From Pseudomonadota bacterium (lineage in GTDB: Bacteria; Pseudomonadota; Gammaproteobacteria; Burkholderiales; Rhodocyclaceae), in the NCBI GenBank assembly GCA_029776255.1, contig JAKOTN010000134.1, positions 124,001 to 188,000 of the forward strand: a stretch of 64,000 bases of DNA. Reading direction: 5' to 3'. Below are positions 27,169-36,666 of this stretch, piece by piece. Position numbers and translations under genes: made by a program. Position 1 is the stretch's first letter. Every line of letters begins with the position of its first letter. A model generated the notes under the pieces. That model searched no databases and was not told the DNA's origin. It saw nothing but the letters and a program-made list of their open reading frames with translations.

Positions 27169-29045
27169 GTTCCCAGTTCGTGCTCCTCAAAACCCGTCGC
27201 TTCGCGCCTTTTTTCGGTACCCAGTTTCTCGGCGCCTTCAACGACAATCTGTTCAAGAACGCGCTGGTGGTGTTGCTGACCTTTCAGGCCGCCAACTGGA
27301 CGACGCTCGCGCCGGAGGTGCTGACCAATCTGGCGGCGGGGATTTTCATTTTGCCGTTCTTCCTGTTTTCGGCCACCGCCGGGCAGTTGGCCGACAAGTA
27401 CGACAAGGCGCGGTTGGCGCGGCTGGTGAAGGTGCTGGAAATGGTGATCATGGTCGTCGCCTTTCTTGGATTTTCGCTGCATAACCTGACGGTGTTGCTG
27501 AGCGCGCTGTTCCTGCTCGGCCTGCATTCGACCTTGTTCGGGCCGGTGAAATACGCGATCCTGCCGCAGCATCTGCGCGAGAACGAGCTGGTCGGCGGCA
27601 ATGCGCTGGTCGAGGCAGGCACCTTCGTCGCCATTCTGATCGGCACCTTGGCGGGTGGCCTGCTGGCCGGCACGGCGGGCCATCCGAGCTGGGTGGCCAT
27701 CGCCGGCCTGCTCATCGCCGGCCTGGGTTATCTGTGCAGCCGGGGTATTCCGGCCGCGCCGCCGCCGGCGCCGGAATTGACGGTCAGCCTCAATCCCTTC
27801 TCGGAAACTTGGCGCAACATCGGCTTCGCGCGCGGGAATCGCACGGTGTTTCTGTCGATACTCGGCATTTCCTGGTTCTGGCTGTACGGTGCGCTGTTCC
27901 TGGCGCAGTTTCCGGCGTATGCGAAAAACGTACTCGGCGGCAGCGAGACCTCGGTGACCTTGCTGCTGGCGGTGTTTACCGTCGGTATCGGCATCGGCTC
28001 GCTGCTCTGCGAGCGCCTGTCGGCGCAACACGTGGAAATCGGCCTGGTGCCGTTCGGCTCCATCGGCTTGACCATTTTCGGTATCGACCTGGCGTTTGCC
28101 TCGCCAAGCCTGCTGCCGGTCGGCGCGCCGCTGTCGCTGGGCGGGTTGCTGGCCTTGCATTCGACCTGGCGGGTGTTGTTCGACTTGCTGGCGCTGGGGC
28201 TGTTCGGCGGATTCTTCATCGTTCCGCTGTACGCCTTGATCCAGATTCGCAGCGCGCCGGAACAGCGGGCGCGGATCATCGCCGCCAACAACATTCTCAA
28301 TGCATTGTTCATGGTGTGCGGCTCGCTGGCCGCCGCCGGTCTGCTCGGCGAAGGGGTTTCGATTTCGGCGTTGTTCGGCATCGCCGCCTTGTGCAACGCG
28401 GCGGTGGCGATCTACATCTACAGCCTGGTGCCGGAGTTCATGTTGCGTTTCGTCGCCTGGCTGTTGGTGCACACGGTGTACCGCCTGCGGCAGAGCGGCG
28501 TGGAGAACATTCCGGAGGAGGGCGGCGCGGTCCTGGTCTGCAACCATGTCAGCTTCGTCGACCCGATCGTCATTTCCGCCGCCAGCCACCGGCCGATTCG
28601 TTTCGTGATGGACCACCGCATTTATCGCAAGCCGGTGATCAGTTTTGTTTTCAGGCACATGCATGCCATTCCGATTGCGCCGGCCAGCGAAGACCGGGCG
28701 ATGATGGAGGCGGCGTTCGAGGCGGTGGCCGAGGCGCTGGCGGCCGGCGAACTGGTGGCGATCTTCCCGGAGGGGCGGATCACCGATAGCGGCGAATTGC
28801 AGCCCTTCAGGCCCGGTGTGCAGCGGATCGTTCAACGGACGCCGGTGCCGGTGGTGCCGATGGCGCTGCAAGGGCTGTGGGGCAGCTTCTTCAGCCGCAA
28901 GGACGGACCGGCGATGAGCAAGCCGCTACGGCGCGGCATGTTCTCGCGGATCGCGGTGATCGTCGGCACGCCGGTTGTCCCAGAGGAGGCGACACCCGCG
29001 CGCTTGCAGGAAATCGTCGCCATCTTGCGCGGCGATTGGCGGTGA
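27165..29045 (+). CDS. MFS transporter fused to 1-acyl-glycerol-3-phosphate acyltransferase
   Basis: Inner-membrane protein of 626 residues with two modules. Residues 1-420 form an LplT-like major facilitator with about twelve helices, opening FAPFFGTQFLGAFNDNLFKN. Residues about 430-626 form a PlsC-type acyltransferase with VCNHVSFVDPIVI (NHx4D), the FPEGRITDSG motif and a VPMALQGLWGS segment. In E. coli, LplT imports lysophospholipids and Aas re-acylates them; Aas also has an acyl-ACP synthetase domain, absent here. The likely role is lysophospholipid uptake and repair (inference from the family). Its start overlaps the amidohydrolase stop. Confidence 0.9.
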   Translation: MSSQFVLLKTRRFAPFFGTQFLGAFNDNLFKNALVVLLTFQAANWTTLAPEVLTNLAAGIFILPFFLFSATAGQLADKYDKARLARLVKVLEMVIMVVAFLGFSLHNLTVLLSALFLLGLHSTLFGPVKYAILPQHLRENELVGGNALVEAGTFVAILIGTLAGGLLAGTAGHPSWVAIAGLLIAGLGYLCSRGIPAAPPPAPELTVSLNPFSETWRNIGFARGNRTVFLSILGISWFWLYGALFLAQFPAYAKNVLGGSETSVTLLLAVFTVGIGIGSLLCERLSAQHVEIGLVPFGSIGLTIFGIDLAFASPSLLPVGAPLSLGGLLALHSTWRVLFDLLALGLFGGFFIVPLYALIQIRSAPEQRARIIAANNILNALFMVCGSLAAAGLLGEGVSISALFGIAALCNAAVAIYIYSLVPEFMLRFVAWLLVHTVYRLRQSGVENIPEEGGAVLVCNHVSFVDPIVISAASHRPIRFVMDHRIYRKPVISFVFRHMHAIPIAPASEDRAMMEAAFEAVAEALAAGELVAIFPEGRITDSGELQPFRPGVQRIVQRTPVPVVPMALQGLWGSFFSRKDGPAMSKPLRRGMFSRIAVIVGTPVVPEEATPARLQEIVAILRGDWR

Positions 29046-29078
29046 CGACCGTGGGCCGGCGCGAGCGGGGACGGTAAA

Positions 29079-29984
29079 ATGGGCGGCATGCGCATTTCAA
29101 TCGACAAACTGCGGGAACGTCTCGATCTCTACGAGAAATTGATGCGTCTCGACAAGCCGATCGGCATCCTGCTGTTGCTCTGGCCGACCCTGTGGGCGCT
29201 GTGGCTGGCGGCGGATGGCGCGCCGGACTGGCGGGTGGTCTGGATTTTTTGCCTTGGCACGGTGCTGATGCGGTCCGCTGGCTGCGTGATCAACGACCTG
29301 GCCGATCGCGATTTCGACCCGCACGTGCGGCGGACCCGCGATCGCCCGCTGGCGGCCGGCAAGGTGTCGGTCCGGGAGGCGCTGCTGCTCTTCGCCGCGC
29401 TGGTGGCCTGTGCGGTGGTGGTGGTGCTGCCCTTGCGCAGCACGCTGCTGGCCGGTCTTTGCGCGGTGGCGTTGTTCCTTGCCGCCAGTTACCCCTTGAC
29501 CAAGCGCTTCCTGGCGATTCCGCAAGCGTATCTCGGCCTGGCCTTCGGTTTCGGCATCCCCATGGCCTATGCGGCGCAGTTGGGCCAGGTGCCGCCGGAT
29601 GCCTGGTGGCTGCTGTTGGCCAATGTGTTCTGGGCCGTGGCCTACGATACCGAATACGCGATGGTCGACCGCGCCGACGACCTCAAGATCGGCATCCGCA
29701 CCTCGGCGATCACCTTCGGCCGCGCCGACGTGCCGGCGGTGATGGCGTGCTATGCGCTGACCCTGGCGGCGATCGCGCTGGTTGGCCACCGGCAGGGCCT
29801 GGGTGTTGGTTTTTACCTTGGTCTGGCCGTCGCCGCGACGATTGCCGGCTACCACTACACGCTGATTCGCGAACGCGATCCGGGGCGCTGTTTCGCCGCT
29901 TTTCGGCACAACAACTGGTTTGGCGCCAGTGTATTCGCCGGGATCGCCGTCGACTTTTTCCTTGTCCGGGGATTCCCGGGCTGA
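29079..29984 (+). CDS. ubiA: 4-hydroxybenzoate polyprenyltransferase
   Basis: Inner-membrane prenyltransferase of ubiquinone synthesis, joining a polyprenyl chain to 4-hydroxybenzoate. The 301-residue protein has about eight helices and the two Asp-rich motifs that bind Mg-diphosphate: [18 protein letters not shown] and [13 protein letters not shown]. The first ATG (29079) has GGGGA upstream; ATG 29088 is an alternative. ubiD, which acts on its product, begins 164 bases downstream, so two consecutive steps are adjacent. Confidence 0.96.
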   Translation: MGGMRISIDKLRERLDLYEKLMRLDKPIGILLLLWPTLWALWLAADGAPDWRVVWIFCLGTVLMRSAGCVINDLADRDFDPHVRRTRDRPLAAGKVSVREALLLFAALVACAVVVVLPLRSTLLAGLCAVALFLAASYPLTKRFLAIPQAYLGLAFGFGIPMAYAAQLGQVPPDAWWLLLANVFWAVAYDTEYAMVDRADDLKIGIRTSAITFGRADVPAVMACYALTLAAIALVGHRQGLGVGFYLGLAVAATIAGYHYTLIRERDPGRCFAAFRHNNWFGASVFAGIAVDFFLVRGFPG

Positions 29985-30148
29985 ACACCGTTTGCGGCCC
30001 GGTTTTGCCGCCAGCCGCGCGCCAATCGCGCCGCGCATCCGCCGGCGGGCGCCTTGTCGAAGCCGGCTATAATCGGTCGCCACGCTGTTGAAACCGACGG
30101 TCGCCACGGCGACCCTGCGCCGGCAGTCTTCCGGCGGGATCTCTGACG

Positions 30149-31612
30149 ATGAACTATCACGATCTGCGCGATTTCATCGCGCAACTGGAAAATCTCGGCG
30201 AACTCAAGCGCATCGCCGTCGAGGTGGACCCGCGTTTCGAAATGACCGAGATTTGCGACCGGGTGCTGCGTGCCGGCGGACCGGCCCTGTTATTCGAGAA
30301 GCCGCGCGGACATACGGTGCCGGTGTTGGCCAATCTCTTCGGCACGCCGCGGCGGGTGGCGTTGGGCATGGGGCAGGAATCGGTGCTGGCGTTGCGCGAG
30401 GTCGGCAAGCTGCTGGCCTATCTGAAGGAGCCGGAGCCGCCGAAGGGGCTGAAAGACGCCTGGGACAAGCTGCCGATCCTCAAGCAGGTGCTGAACATGG
30501 CGCCGCGCGTGCGGTCGTCGGCGCCCTGTCAGGAGATCGTCCGGGAAGGCGCCGATGTCGATCTGGCGCGCTTGCCGATCCAGTATTGCTGGCCGGGCGA
30601 CGCCGCGCCGTTGATCACCTGGGGGTTGACGGTGACGCGCGGTCCGCGTCAGACACGCCAGAATCTGGGGATTTACCGCCAGCAGGTGCTGGGTCCGAAC
30701 AAGGTCATCATGCGCTGGCTGGCGCATCGCGGCGGCGCGCTCGACTTTCGCGACCACTGTTCGCAGCAGCCCGGGCAGCCGTTTCCGGTGGCGGTGGCGC
30801 TCGGCGCCGACCCGGCGACGATACTCGCGGCGGTAACGCCGGTGCCGGACAGTCTGTCGGAATATCAGTTCGCCGGTCTGCTGCGCGGCGCCAAGACAGA
30901 GGTGGTGAAATGCCTGACGTCCGATCTGCAAGTGCCGGCGTCGGCGGAAATCGTTCTCGAAGGCTTCATCGACCCCGCCGAGAGCGCGCTCGAAGGTCCC
31001 TACGGCGACCACACCGGCTATTACAACGAACAGGCGCGTTTTCCGGTGTTCACCATCGAACGCATCAGCATGCGTCGTGAGCCGATATACCACAGCACCT
31101 ATACCGGCAAGCCGCCCGACGAGCCGGCGATGCTTGGCGTGGCGCTCAACGAAGTCTTCGTGCCCTTGTTGCAGAAGCAGTTTCCTGAAATCGTCGATTT
31201 CTACCTGCCGCCGGAAGGCTGCTCGTATCGTCTGGCGACGGTCAGCATACGCAAACAATATCCGGGGCACGCGAAACGGGTGATGTTCGGGATTTGGAGT
31301 TTTCTGCGTCAGTTCATGTACACCAAGTTCATCGTCGTCGTCGACGACGACGTGAACATCCGCGATTGGAAAGAAGTCATCTGGGCGATGACCACTCGCA
31401 TCGATCCGGCGCGCGACACACTGATCGCCGAGAACACGCCGATCGACTATCTCGATTTCGCCAGTCCGGTTGCCGGGCTTGGCAGTAAGATGGGACTCGA
31501 CGCGACCAACAAGTGGCCCGGCGAAACCAGCCGCGAATGGGGCACGCCGATCGTCATGGACGCGGCGGTGAAAGAACGCGTCGACGCGTTATGGAACGAC
31601 CTGGGTTTATGA
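30149..31612 (+). CDS. ubiD: UbiD-family 3-polyprenyl-4-hydroxybenzoate decarboxylase
   Basis: Prenylated-FMN-dependent decarboxylase of 487 residues. It begins [20 protein letters not shown] and carries the family segments [13 protein letters not shown] (catalytic Glu) and [20 protein letters not shown] near the C-terminus. The length matches E. coli UbiD (497). The cofactor-making partner ubiX is not in the window. A TATAAT at 30068-30073 lies 75 bases upstream, but no convincing -35 box accompanies it, so transcription may also come from ubiA. Confidence 0.96.
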   Translation: MNYHDLRDFIAQLENLGELKRIAVEVDPRFEMTEICDRVLRAGGPALLFEKPRGHTVPVLANLFGTPRRVALGMGQESVLALREVGKLLAYLKEPEPPKGLKDAWDKLPILKQVLNMAPRVRSSAPCQEIVREGADVDLARLPIQYCWPGDAAPLITWGLTVTRGPRQTRQNLGIYRQQVLGPNKVIMRWLAHRGGALDFRDHCSQQPGQPFPVAVALGADPATILAAVTPVPDSLSEYQFAGLLRGAKTEVVKCLTSDLQVPASAEIVLEGFIDPAESALEGPYGDHTGYYNEQARFPVFTIERISMRREPIYHSTYTGKPPDEPAMLGVALNEVFVPLLQKQFPEIVDFYLPPEGCSYRLATVSIRKQYPGHAKRVMFGIWSFLRQFMYTKFIVVVDDDVNIRDWKEVIWAMTTRIDPARDTLIAENTPIDYLDFASPVAGLGSKMGLDATNKWPGETSREWGTPIVMDAAVKERVDALWNDLGL

Positions 31613-31675
31613 ATCGATGCCGTGAATTGACACCGGCGCCGGAAATGGGTCCGGTCGGCCGGTCTGGAGGAAACG

Positions 31676-32077
31676 ATGAGCAACGACCTGATTCCCGCCA
31701 ACGATCTCGACGGCGCGCGCGCCTGGTGCCACGTGATCTATGGTTTGCACGCGCTGGCGGTGGTGGTAGGCGTCACCGGCGCGGCGACGGTCGCCGGCGC
31801 CTTTGTCTTCGGTGTGCCGTCGCTGCTGGCGGTGGTCCTCAACTACGTCAAGCGCGGCGAGGTGCGCGGAACCTGGCTCGACAGCCATTACCGCTGGCAG
31901 ATCCGTACCTTCTGGTTCACCTCGCTGTGGTTGCTGGTTTACGGCCTGCTGGTGATCACCATCGTCGGCATTCCCGTCGCCTGGGCGTTGATCGCCGTTC
32001 TCGGCCTGTGGGTGTCCTATCGCGTCATCCGAGGCTGGCTGGCGCTGGCGGACCGGCGACCGTTGGTGGTCGGCTAA
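31676..32077 (+). CDS. DUF4870-like small membrane protein
   Basis: Protein of 133 residues with three or four hydrophobic segments (about 17-32, 40-58, 77-100, 105-122). The layout, with a short loop VLNYVKRGEVRGTWLDSHYRWQIRTF between helices, is typical of the DUF4870/YjgN-like family of small membrane proteins. Function is unknown. A GGAGGAAACG ribosome site supports the ATG. It follows ubiD by 63 bases on the same strand and is convergent with dacB. Confidence 0.8.
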   Translation: MSNDLIPANDLDGARAWCHVIYGLHALAVVVGVTGAATVAGAFVFGVPSLLAVVLNYVKRGEVRGTWLDSHYRWQIRTFWFTSLWLLVYGLLVITIVGIPVAWALIAVLGLWVSYRVIRGWLALADRRPLVVG

Positions 32078-32093
32078 CGCGGTAGCGGCGCCT

Positions 32094-33509
32094 TCAGCGC
32101 CGGGCCACCCACAGCAATAGCGCGTCCATCGCCGGTTTCCCCGATTTGAATTTCGGGTCGTTGATCAGGCAGACGACGATCCAGCGTTTGCCGCTGTTAT
32201 CGAGCACGTAGCCGGCGAGGGCGCGCACGCCGTCGAGATAGCCGGTTTTCAGGTGGGCGCGACCGCTGGCCGAGCCGTTGGCCAGGCGTTTTTGCAAGGT
32301 GCCGTCTACGCCGGCGATCGGCAGCGAGGCCATCAGCTCCGGCATTACCGGGCTTTGCCAGGCGGCGCGCAACAGTTGCGCCAGACCGTCGGCCGAGATG
32401 CGTTCGCTGCGCGACAGCCCGGAACCGTTGTCTAGCACCAGTTCCGGCATCTTCAGCCCTTTGCTGCGCAGCCAGGCGCCGATTCGCCGGCTGGCACCCT
32501 CGGCCGTCGCCGGGCGTTCGCTGTCCAGGCTCAGGAAAAGCTGTCTGGCCATCACGTTGTTGCTGTATTTGTTGATGTCGCGGACGATTTCGCCCAGGGC
32601 CGGCGACTCCTGCACCGCCAGCGTGCGCGCCTCGGCGGGCGTGCGCCCTTCGCGGACCCGGCCAGCCAAGCTGCCGCCTAGTTCCCGCCAGAGCGCGCGA
32701 AAGAGATCCTCGACCTGCCGGTCGGCCGGCCACGGTGCGAGGTGCAGTGCCTTTTCGCCGCAAGCGGCGGGAAAACTGCCGCTGAGTTCGATGGTTTGTC
32801 CGTTAACCTGCGGTTTGATCTGCTCGCGCCAGTCGCCGCAGCTTTCGCGCCCCAGTGTCAGGCGATTGGCGATGCGCAGGTTCTCGCTCGGCGTGTCGAC
32901 GATCACATTGACGGCATTGCGCGCCGGGTCCGGCTGCAAGCCGAGGCGGAGGCTCTTGAGGTTGATCAACAACGCGTCGGGGCCGGCATTGTAGGGGCGT
33001 AGCGGTTCGCGGTCGAATTCGCCGGGGTCGTGGATGGGCAGCGAGAACGCGCCGCGGTCGAGAATCAGGTCGCCACCGATGTCGGTAACGCCGCGGGCGC
33101 GTAGTTGCCGCAGCAGCAGCCAGAACTGTTCCTGGGAAAACTTGGGGTCGCCGCTGCCGCGCAGATACAGATTGCCGTCGAGGCGCCCATTCCGCGGCGC
33201 CTCTCCGGCCAGCGCCTCGGTGCGCCAGGTGTGGGCGGGACCGAGCATTTCGAGGGCGGCGTAAGTGGTCAGCAGCTTCATTGTCGAGGCCGGATTCATC
33301 GGCTGCCGGGAATTGTGATTCAGCAGCGGCGGTCCGCCGTCGACGGCCTGCACGACAACGGCCATCGAACGCGTGGGAATGCCGGCCTCTTGCAGCGCGC
33401 TGCCGACTTCCGCCGGCAGATCGGCCGCCGTTGCCTGGATGGCGCAGCAGAGCGCGATCAGCGCCAGGCGGAGGCCACCGGCGCGGCTTCGGCGAAGGGT
33501 CGTCGTCAT
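32094..33509 (-). CDS. dacB: D-alanyl-D-alanine carboxypeptidase/endopeptidase (PBP4, DacB type)
   Basis: Periplasmic class C penicillin-binding protein trimming peptidoglycan cross-links. The 471-residue protein has a signal peptide (about 1-28), the serine motif PASTMKLLTTYAAL (SxxK), YSNNVMARQLFL (SxN) and HLKTGYLDGV (KTG), with the long insert between the first two motifs that marks PBP4 proteins. It is divergent from nothing and is followed upstream by a CYTH-CHAD gene 16 bases away on the same strand, so the two may share a transcript. Confidence 0.95.
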   Translation of the reverse strand: MTTTLRRSRAGGLRLALIALCCAIQATAADLPAEVGSALQEAGIPTRSMAVVVQAVDGGPPLLNHNSRQPMNPASTMKLLTTYAALEMLGPAHTWRTEALAGEAPRNGRLDGNLYLRGSGDPKFSQEQFWLLLRQLRARGVTDIGGDLILDRGAFSLPIHDPGEFDREPLRPYNAGPDALLINLKSLRLGLQPDPARNAVNVIVDTPSENLRIANRLTLGRESCGDWREQIKPQVNGQTIELSGSFPAACGEKALHLAPWPADRQVEDLFRALWRELGGSLAGRVREGRTPAEARTLAVQESPALGEIVRDINKYSNNVMARQLFLSLDSERPATAEGASRRIGAWLRSKGLKMPELVLDNGSGLSRSERISADGLAQLLRAAWQSPVMPELMASLPIAGVDGTLQKRLANGSASGRAHLKTGYLDGVRALAGYVLDNSGKRWIVVCLINDPKFKSGKPAMDALLLWVARR

Positions 33510-33525
33510 CGCCCGCGTCTACCGC

Positions 33526-35004
33526 TCAGCTGAGTTCCCAAGGCACCGGGTGGTCGAGGAACTCGACCAGAGCGCCGTCAAGTTGGTCGAGCATCGCCGC
33601 GTTGCGCCCCGCCAGCCAGCCGTGTATCAGATCGTTCGGCTCGCCGGGCATGGCTTCGGCGATCAGCTGATCGGCAACGGCGATGTCGTTCATGCGCCCG
33701 AGCAGATCGAGCAGCCTGGCCGCGCTCTGGTGGTAACGCTGGATGCGCCGCGCGGGCAATAGCGGCGCGAAGAATTCAAGCGCGTAGCGCAGCCGCTTCA
33801 GGGCCACCCGCAAGGCATGCCGCGCTTCGGGGTTGGTGTCCCGGGTTTCCGTGGCTAGGGCGGCGACGCGTTTGGCGCGCTTGTTCAGGCAGCGCGGCGC
33901 GAAAACCGGCATTGGCGGCTTTTTGCGTTCGACCAGCGCCAGGGTCTCGGCGGTGAATTCAAGCAGCAGGCGGGAGTAATCCGCCGCGCCTATCGCCGTC
34001 TTCGCTGCCTTGCGGCACCGAGCGAGCTGCGTTTCCGCCGCCTTGGCCAGTCGCGGCAGCGCGGGGTGATCGGGGAACGCCTTGACGACGGGGGGCAACA
34101 CTTCAGTGACGAATACATCCCAATTACGGGTATCGCCAAGCCCATTGGCGGCCGTGCGCCAGCGCGGGTCGAAATTGTCGACGTAATCCGCTGGCAGCAG
34201 CGGTCGCCAGACGCGGATGGCCGAACGCAGGCGGCGCATGGCGACGCGCGCTTGATGGATGAATTCCGGCGCGTCGCTTTCACGTACTCCGCGCTCGTTG
34301 CCTTGCAGTTGGCCGAGGCAGGCAAAGACGGTGGTCCGAAAAGCGGCGATGCAGCCCATGCCCGGTTCCAGCGGCACGGCGGCGGCCTTGGTCGGTGTCA
34401 ACGCCGCACCGCTCGCCAGGCGATAGCCGCGTTCCGCCTTGCTGCCGCCTTCCGGATGCAGCGGCAGGTTGGCCTGAAAAGCGAGTGCGGCGATAAACAG
34501 ATCGGCGACGCGGCCTTCGAGGAGTTCCAGTTCCACCTCGCAAATGGTTTCGTGGCGTTTGCCGGCGGTGACTTTGCCGCGGTCGAGCGCCAGCTCGATG
34601 CGTGTGCCGTCCTGTGGCGTCAGCAACCACAGGTCACGGGTGAATTCGGTGGTGAATATCGGAGTCAGGTCGGGTTTGGCCGCTTCGAGAGCGCGGCGAA
34701 TCTTCGGGTTATCGACATGCGAGAAATCGAATTCGCCGGGTTGCGCGGCGATTTCCCATTCGTTGCGTTGCGCCAGTCCGCCCGGCGACGGGGCATCGCA
34801 TTTGACGGTCAGCAGCCACTCCGCGCCTTTTTGGCGATAGCGTGCCGCGATGCGTTTGCTTTGCAGGCGCAGATCGGGCGTGTCGTAATAGGTGTTGATC
34901 AGTTTCAGTTGTTGCGGCGCGCAGCCGGCCAGCAAGGGATGTGCCGGCAGTCGTCGGGCGGTGCTGGCGGAAAGACCCAGCTTGATTTCGGTTTCCAATG
35001 CCAT
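33526..35004 (-). CDS. CYTH and CHAD domain protein (inorganic triphosphatase-like)
   Basis: Cytoplasmic protein of 492 residues. The N-terminal CYTH domain starts METEIKL-like (ETEIKLGL, the ExExK motif), with basic residues in IAARYRQKG and acidic ones in EVELELLEG, forming a triphosphate tunnel. From about residue 215 a helical CHAD domain, rich in conserved His and Arg (IHQARVAMRRLRSAIRVW and ARHALRVALKRLRYALEFF), binds polyphosphate. E. coli YgiF has the same layout and hydrolyses inorganic triphosphate. An AGAGGAG ribosome site precedes the ATG. Confidence 0.93.
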   Translation of the reverse strand: MALETEIKLGLSASTARRLPAHPLLAGCAPQQLKLINTYYDTPDLRLQSKRIAARYRQKGAEWLLTVKCDAPSPGGLAQRNEWEIAAQPGEFDFSHVDNPKIRRALEAAKPDLTPIFTTEFTRDLWLLTPQDGTRIELALDRGKVTAGKRHETICEVELELLEGRVADLFIAALAFQANLPLHPEGGSKAERGYRLASGAALTPTKAAAVPLEPGMGCIAAFRTTVFACLGQLQGNERGVRESDAPEFIHQARVAMRRLRSAIRVWRPLLPADYVDNFDPRWRTAANGLGDTRNWDVFVTEVLPPVVKAFPDHPALPRLAKAAETQLARCRKAAKTAIGAADYSRLLLEFTAETLALVERKKPPMPVFAPRCLNKRAKRVAALATETRDTNPEARHALRVALKRLRYALEFFAPLLPARRIQRYHQSAARLLDLLGRMNDIAVADQLIAEAMPGEPNDLIHGWLAGRNAAMLDQLDGALVEFLDHPVPWELS

Positions 35005-35050
35005 TGGGGACGTCTCCTCTTATTGCGGCGGGAAGGTTCCGCCGGTGGGG

Positions 35051-35743
35051 TCATCGATCGTAGGTGCGCAATTGGTCTACGTCTGGAATATTGATCCGTC
35101 GACCTTCGATGACGATCAATCCTTTTGCGGCGAACTCGTGCAGGATGCGCGAGAAGTGTTCCTGGGTCAGATTCAGGCGCGAGGCGATGATGCCCTTATT
35201 GGTCGGCAAGGTGACGGAAAGCGATTTCGCTCCATCTTCCAGTGTGTCGCGCAGGAGGTAGCCGATGATGCGTTGGCGACCCGAGTGCAAGGAATAGGAT
35301 TCCACGTCGACAATCAGGTGATGCAAACGCATGGCCAGTCCGGCGATCATCTTGCGGCCGAGTTTAGGATCCTTGTCGAGCTCGTCGATAATGGCGGCTT
35401 TGGAAATATGTAGTAACAGGGAGTCGGTGAGCGCTTGGGCTTAAACCATGAACGGTTTGTCCATGAACATCACCGCCTCGCCGAAGGTCTGTCCTTGTCC
35501 AAGGATGTCGACCACTTTCTCACCGCCTTGCGGCGAGGTGAAAGCCAGTTTCACCTGCCCATAAACCAGCAGATGAAAGCCGGTGGGCGTATCCCCTTTA
35601 TGAAACAGGATGTCGCCGCGCGACGCCGTGACTTCGCGCGTGCCACGCGCCAGCCGCGAAATTTCGTCGGACTCCAGTTCATTGAATAGCGGCACGCGGG
35701 CGAGCAACGCCTCAACGTTGATGCCGTGTTTGAAGGCATGCAT
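35051..35743 (-). pseudogene. Crp/Fnr-family regulator interrupted by an in-frame stop
   Basis: The two halves lie in one frame, separated only by TAA at 35441-35443. The N-terminal half (about 100 residues from ATG 35743) is a cyclic-nucleotide-binding-like domain: VEALLARVPLFNELESDEIS, DILFHKGDTPTGFHLLVYGQ and GQTFGEAVMF. After the stop the sequence continues AQALTDSLLLHISKAAIIDE, then the dimerisation helix and a C-terminal winged helix (NKGIIASRLNLTQEHFSRIL). Family members usually have Tyr where the TAA stands, so a single TAT- or TAC-to-TAA change explains it. No cysteine cluster of true FNR is present; it resembles Dnr-type regulators. A sequencing error cannot be excluded. Confidence 0.85.
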
Positions 35744-36666
35744 GGCGTGTTGTCGGCAAGAGCCATCCGGCGGGAGGTGGCGATGCACGAATACTCGCAC
35801 TTGTGTTCGCCATGAGCAAGCGACGTGCCGCAATCCACTGCCGATTTTCGAGTTCTTCAAGGAGGGCTGTTCGACGGATTGCCGATACGTTGCCGTCGCG
35901 AGAGGTGGCCGTGTCCACCAGAGGGTGCCTGAAATTTCTGGCCGGTTGTCTTTTGAGCGATTCGTGCGTGCTCAGGTGGCTTCCGGTTGGGGTGTAACGT
36001 TCCGCGCCGCCCACCAAGTGGGTGTATGAATTTAATTGTTTGTTTTAATTTGAAAAAAATGTATATCTCCGGGCTGTTTGTTTTGACCGGTGCATTTTGT
36101 TACACCCCTTTCGGGATCGAACGTTGCCACGGCTAATTTAGTTTTCTGATTTATAGGAGAATTATTTATTTCAATCTGGGCACGGATTGTGCATCGGACG
36201 ACCCGGCGATGACGGCTGCTCAACCGCTCGTGCAGCGACCCGAGTCGTCACGGCAATGTTCCTGGCGGGTTATGTCCCGTGGTCGATGGGACCAGGCCGT
36301 TGTCGCGGCGGGTGGCGGGTCAACGCCTTGGAATGCTGACCGTTAAAAGCGCTTCCGATTGTCCATTGGCGGGTTTTCGACAATGAGATGCCACTGCTCT
36401 GAGTTGTCGCGCTTGCCGGTTGGTTTTCCTTTTGCCGATGACGAGCCCTGTCTGGGTGCTGCCGTGTTGTTGTTATTACTCCTGTTACTCCGAGCGTTGC
36501 GAAAAGTGGTGCTCGCGCCGTTTTTCAGGCGATGGTTTTTCCAGCGTCGCGAAAGCACCTTTCAGGTCGCTGTTTACGCTTTGAACCGATGTGGACTCGC
36601 CGGCCTTCCAAGTTCGGTGGCTGTTATTGATGAGGCGGGGGTGTTCATTTGAAAGAAAGAGACGAA
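35744..36666. other. Gene-poor, partly AT-rich region of about 920 bases
   Basis: No convincing gene is found. A distinctly AT-rich block at 36028-36170 interrupts the GC-rich background. GGGTGTA occurs at 35992 and 36019 and in inverse as TACACCC at 36101. A small frame at 36359-36652 contains a run of leucines but has no ribosome site. The AT-rich block may hold promoters for the DUF47-like gene or the broken regulator. Confidence 0.4.

Noticed and set aside
26952-28871. 639-codon open frame on the minus strand
   Set aside because: Antisense of the amidohydrolase and MFS-acyltransferase genes; Gln/Arg/His-rich and without any motif.
36359-36652. 97-codon frame with a run of leucines
   Set aside because: TTG start, no ribosome site, and the leucine run comes from a low-complexity repeat of T-rich triplets rather than a designed helix.
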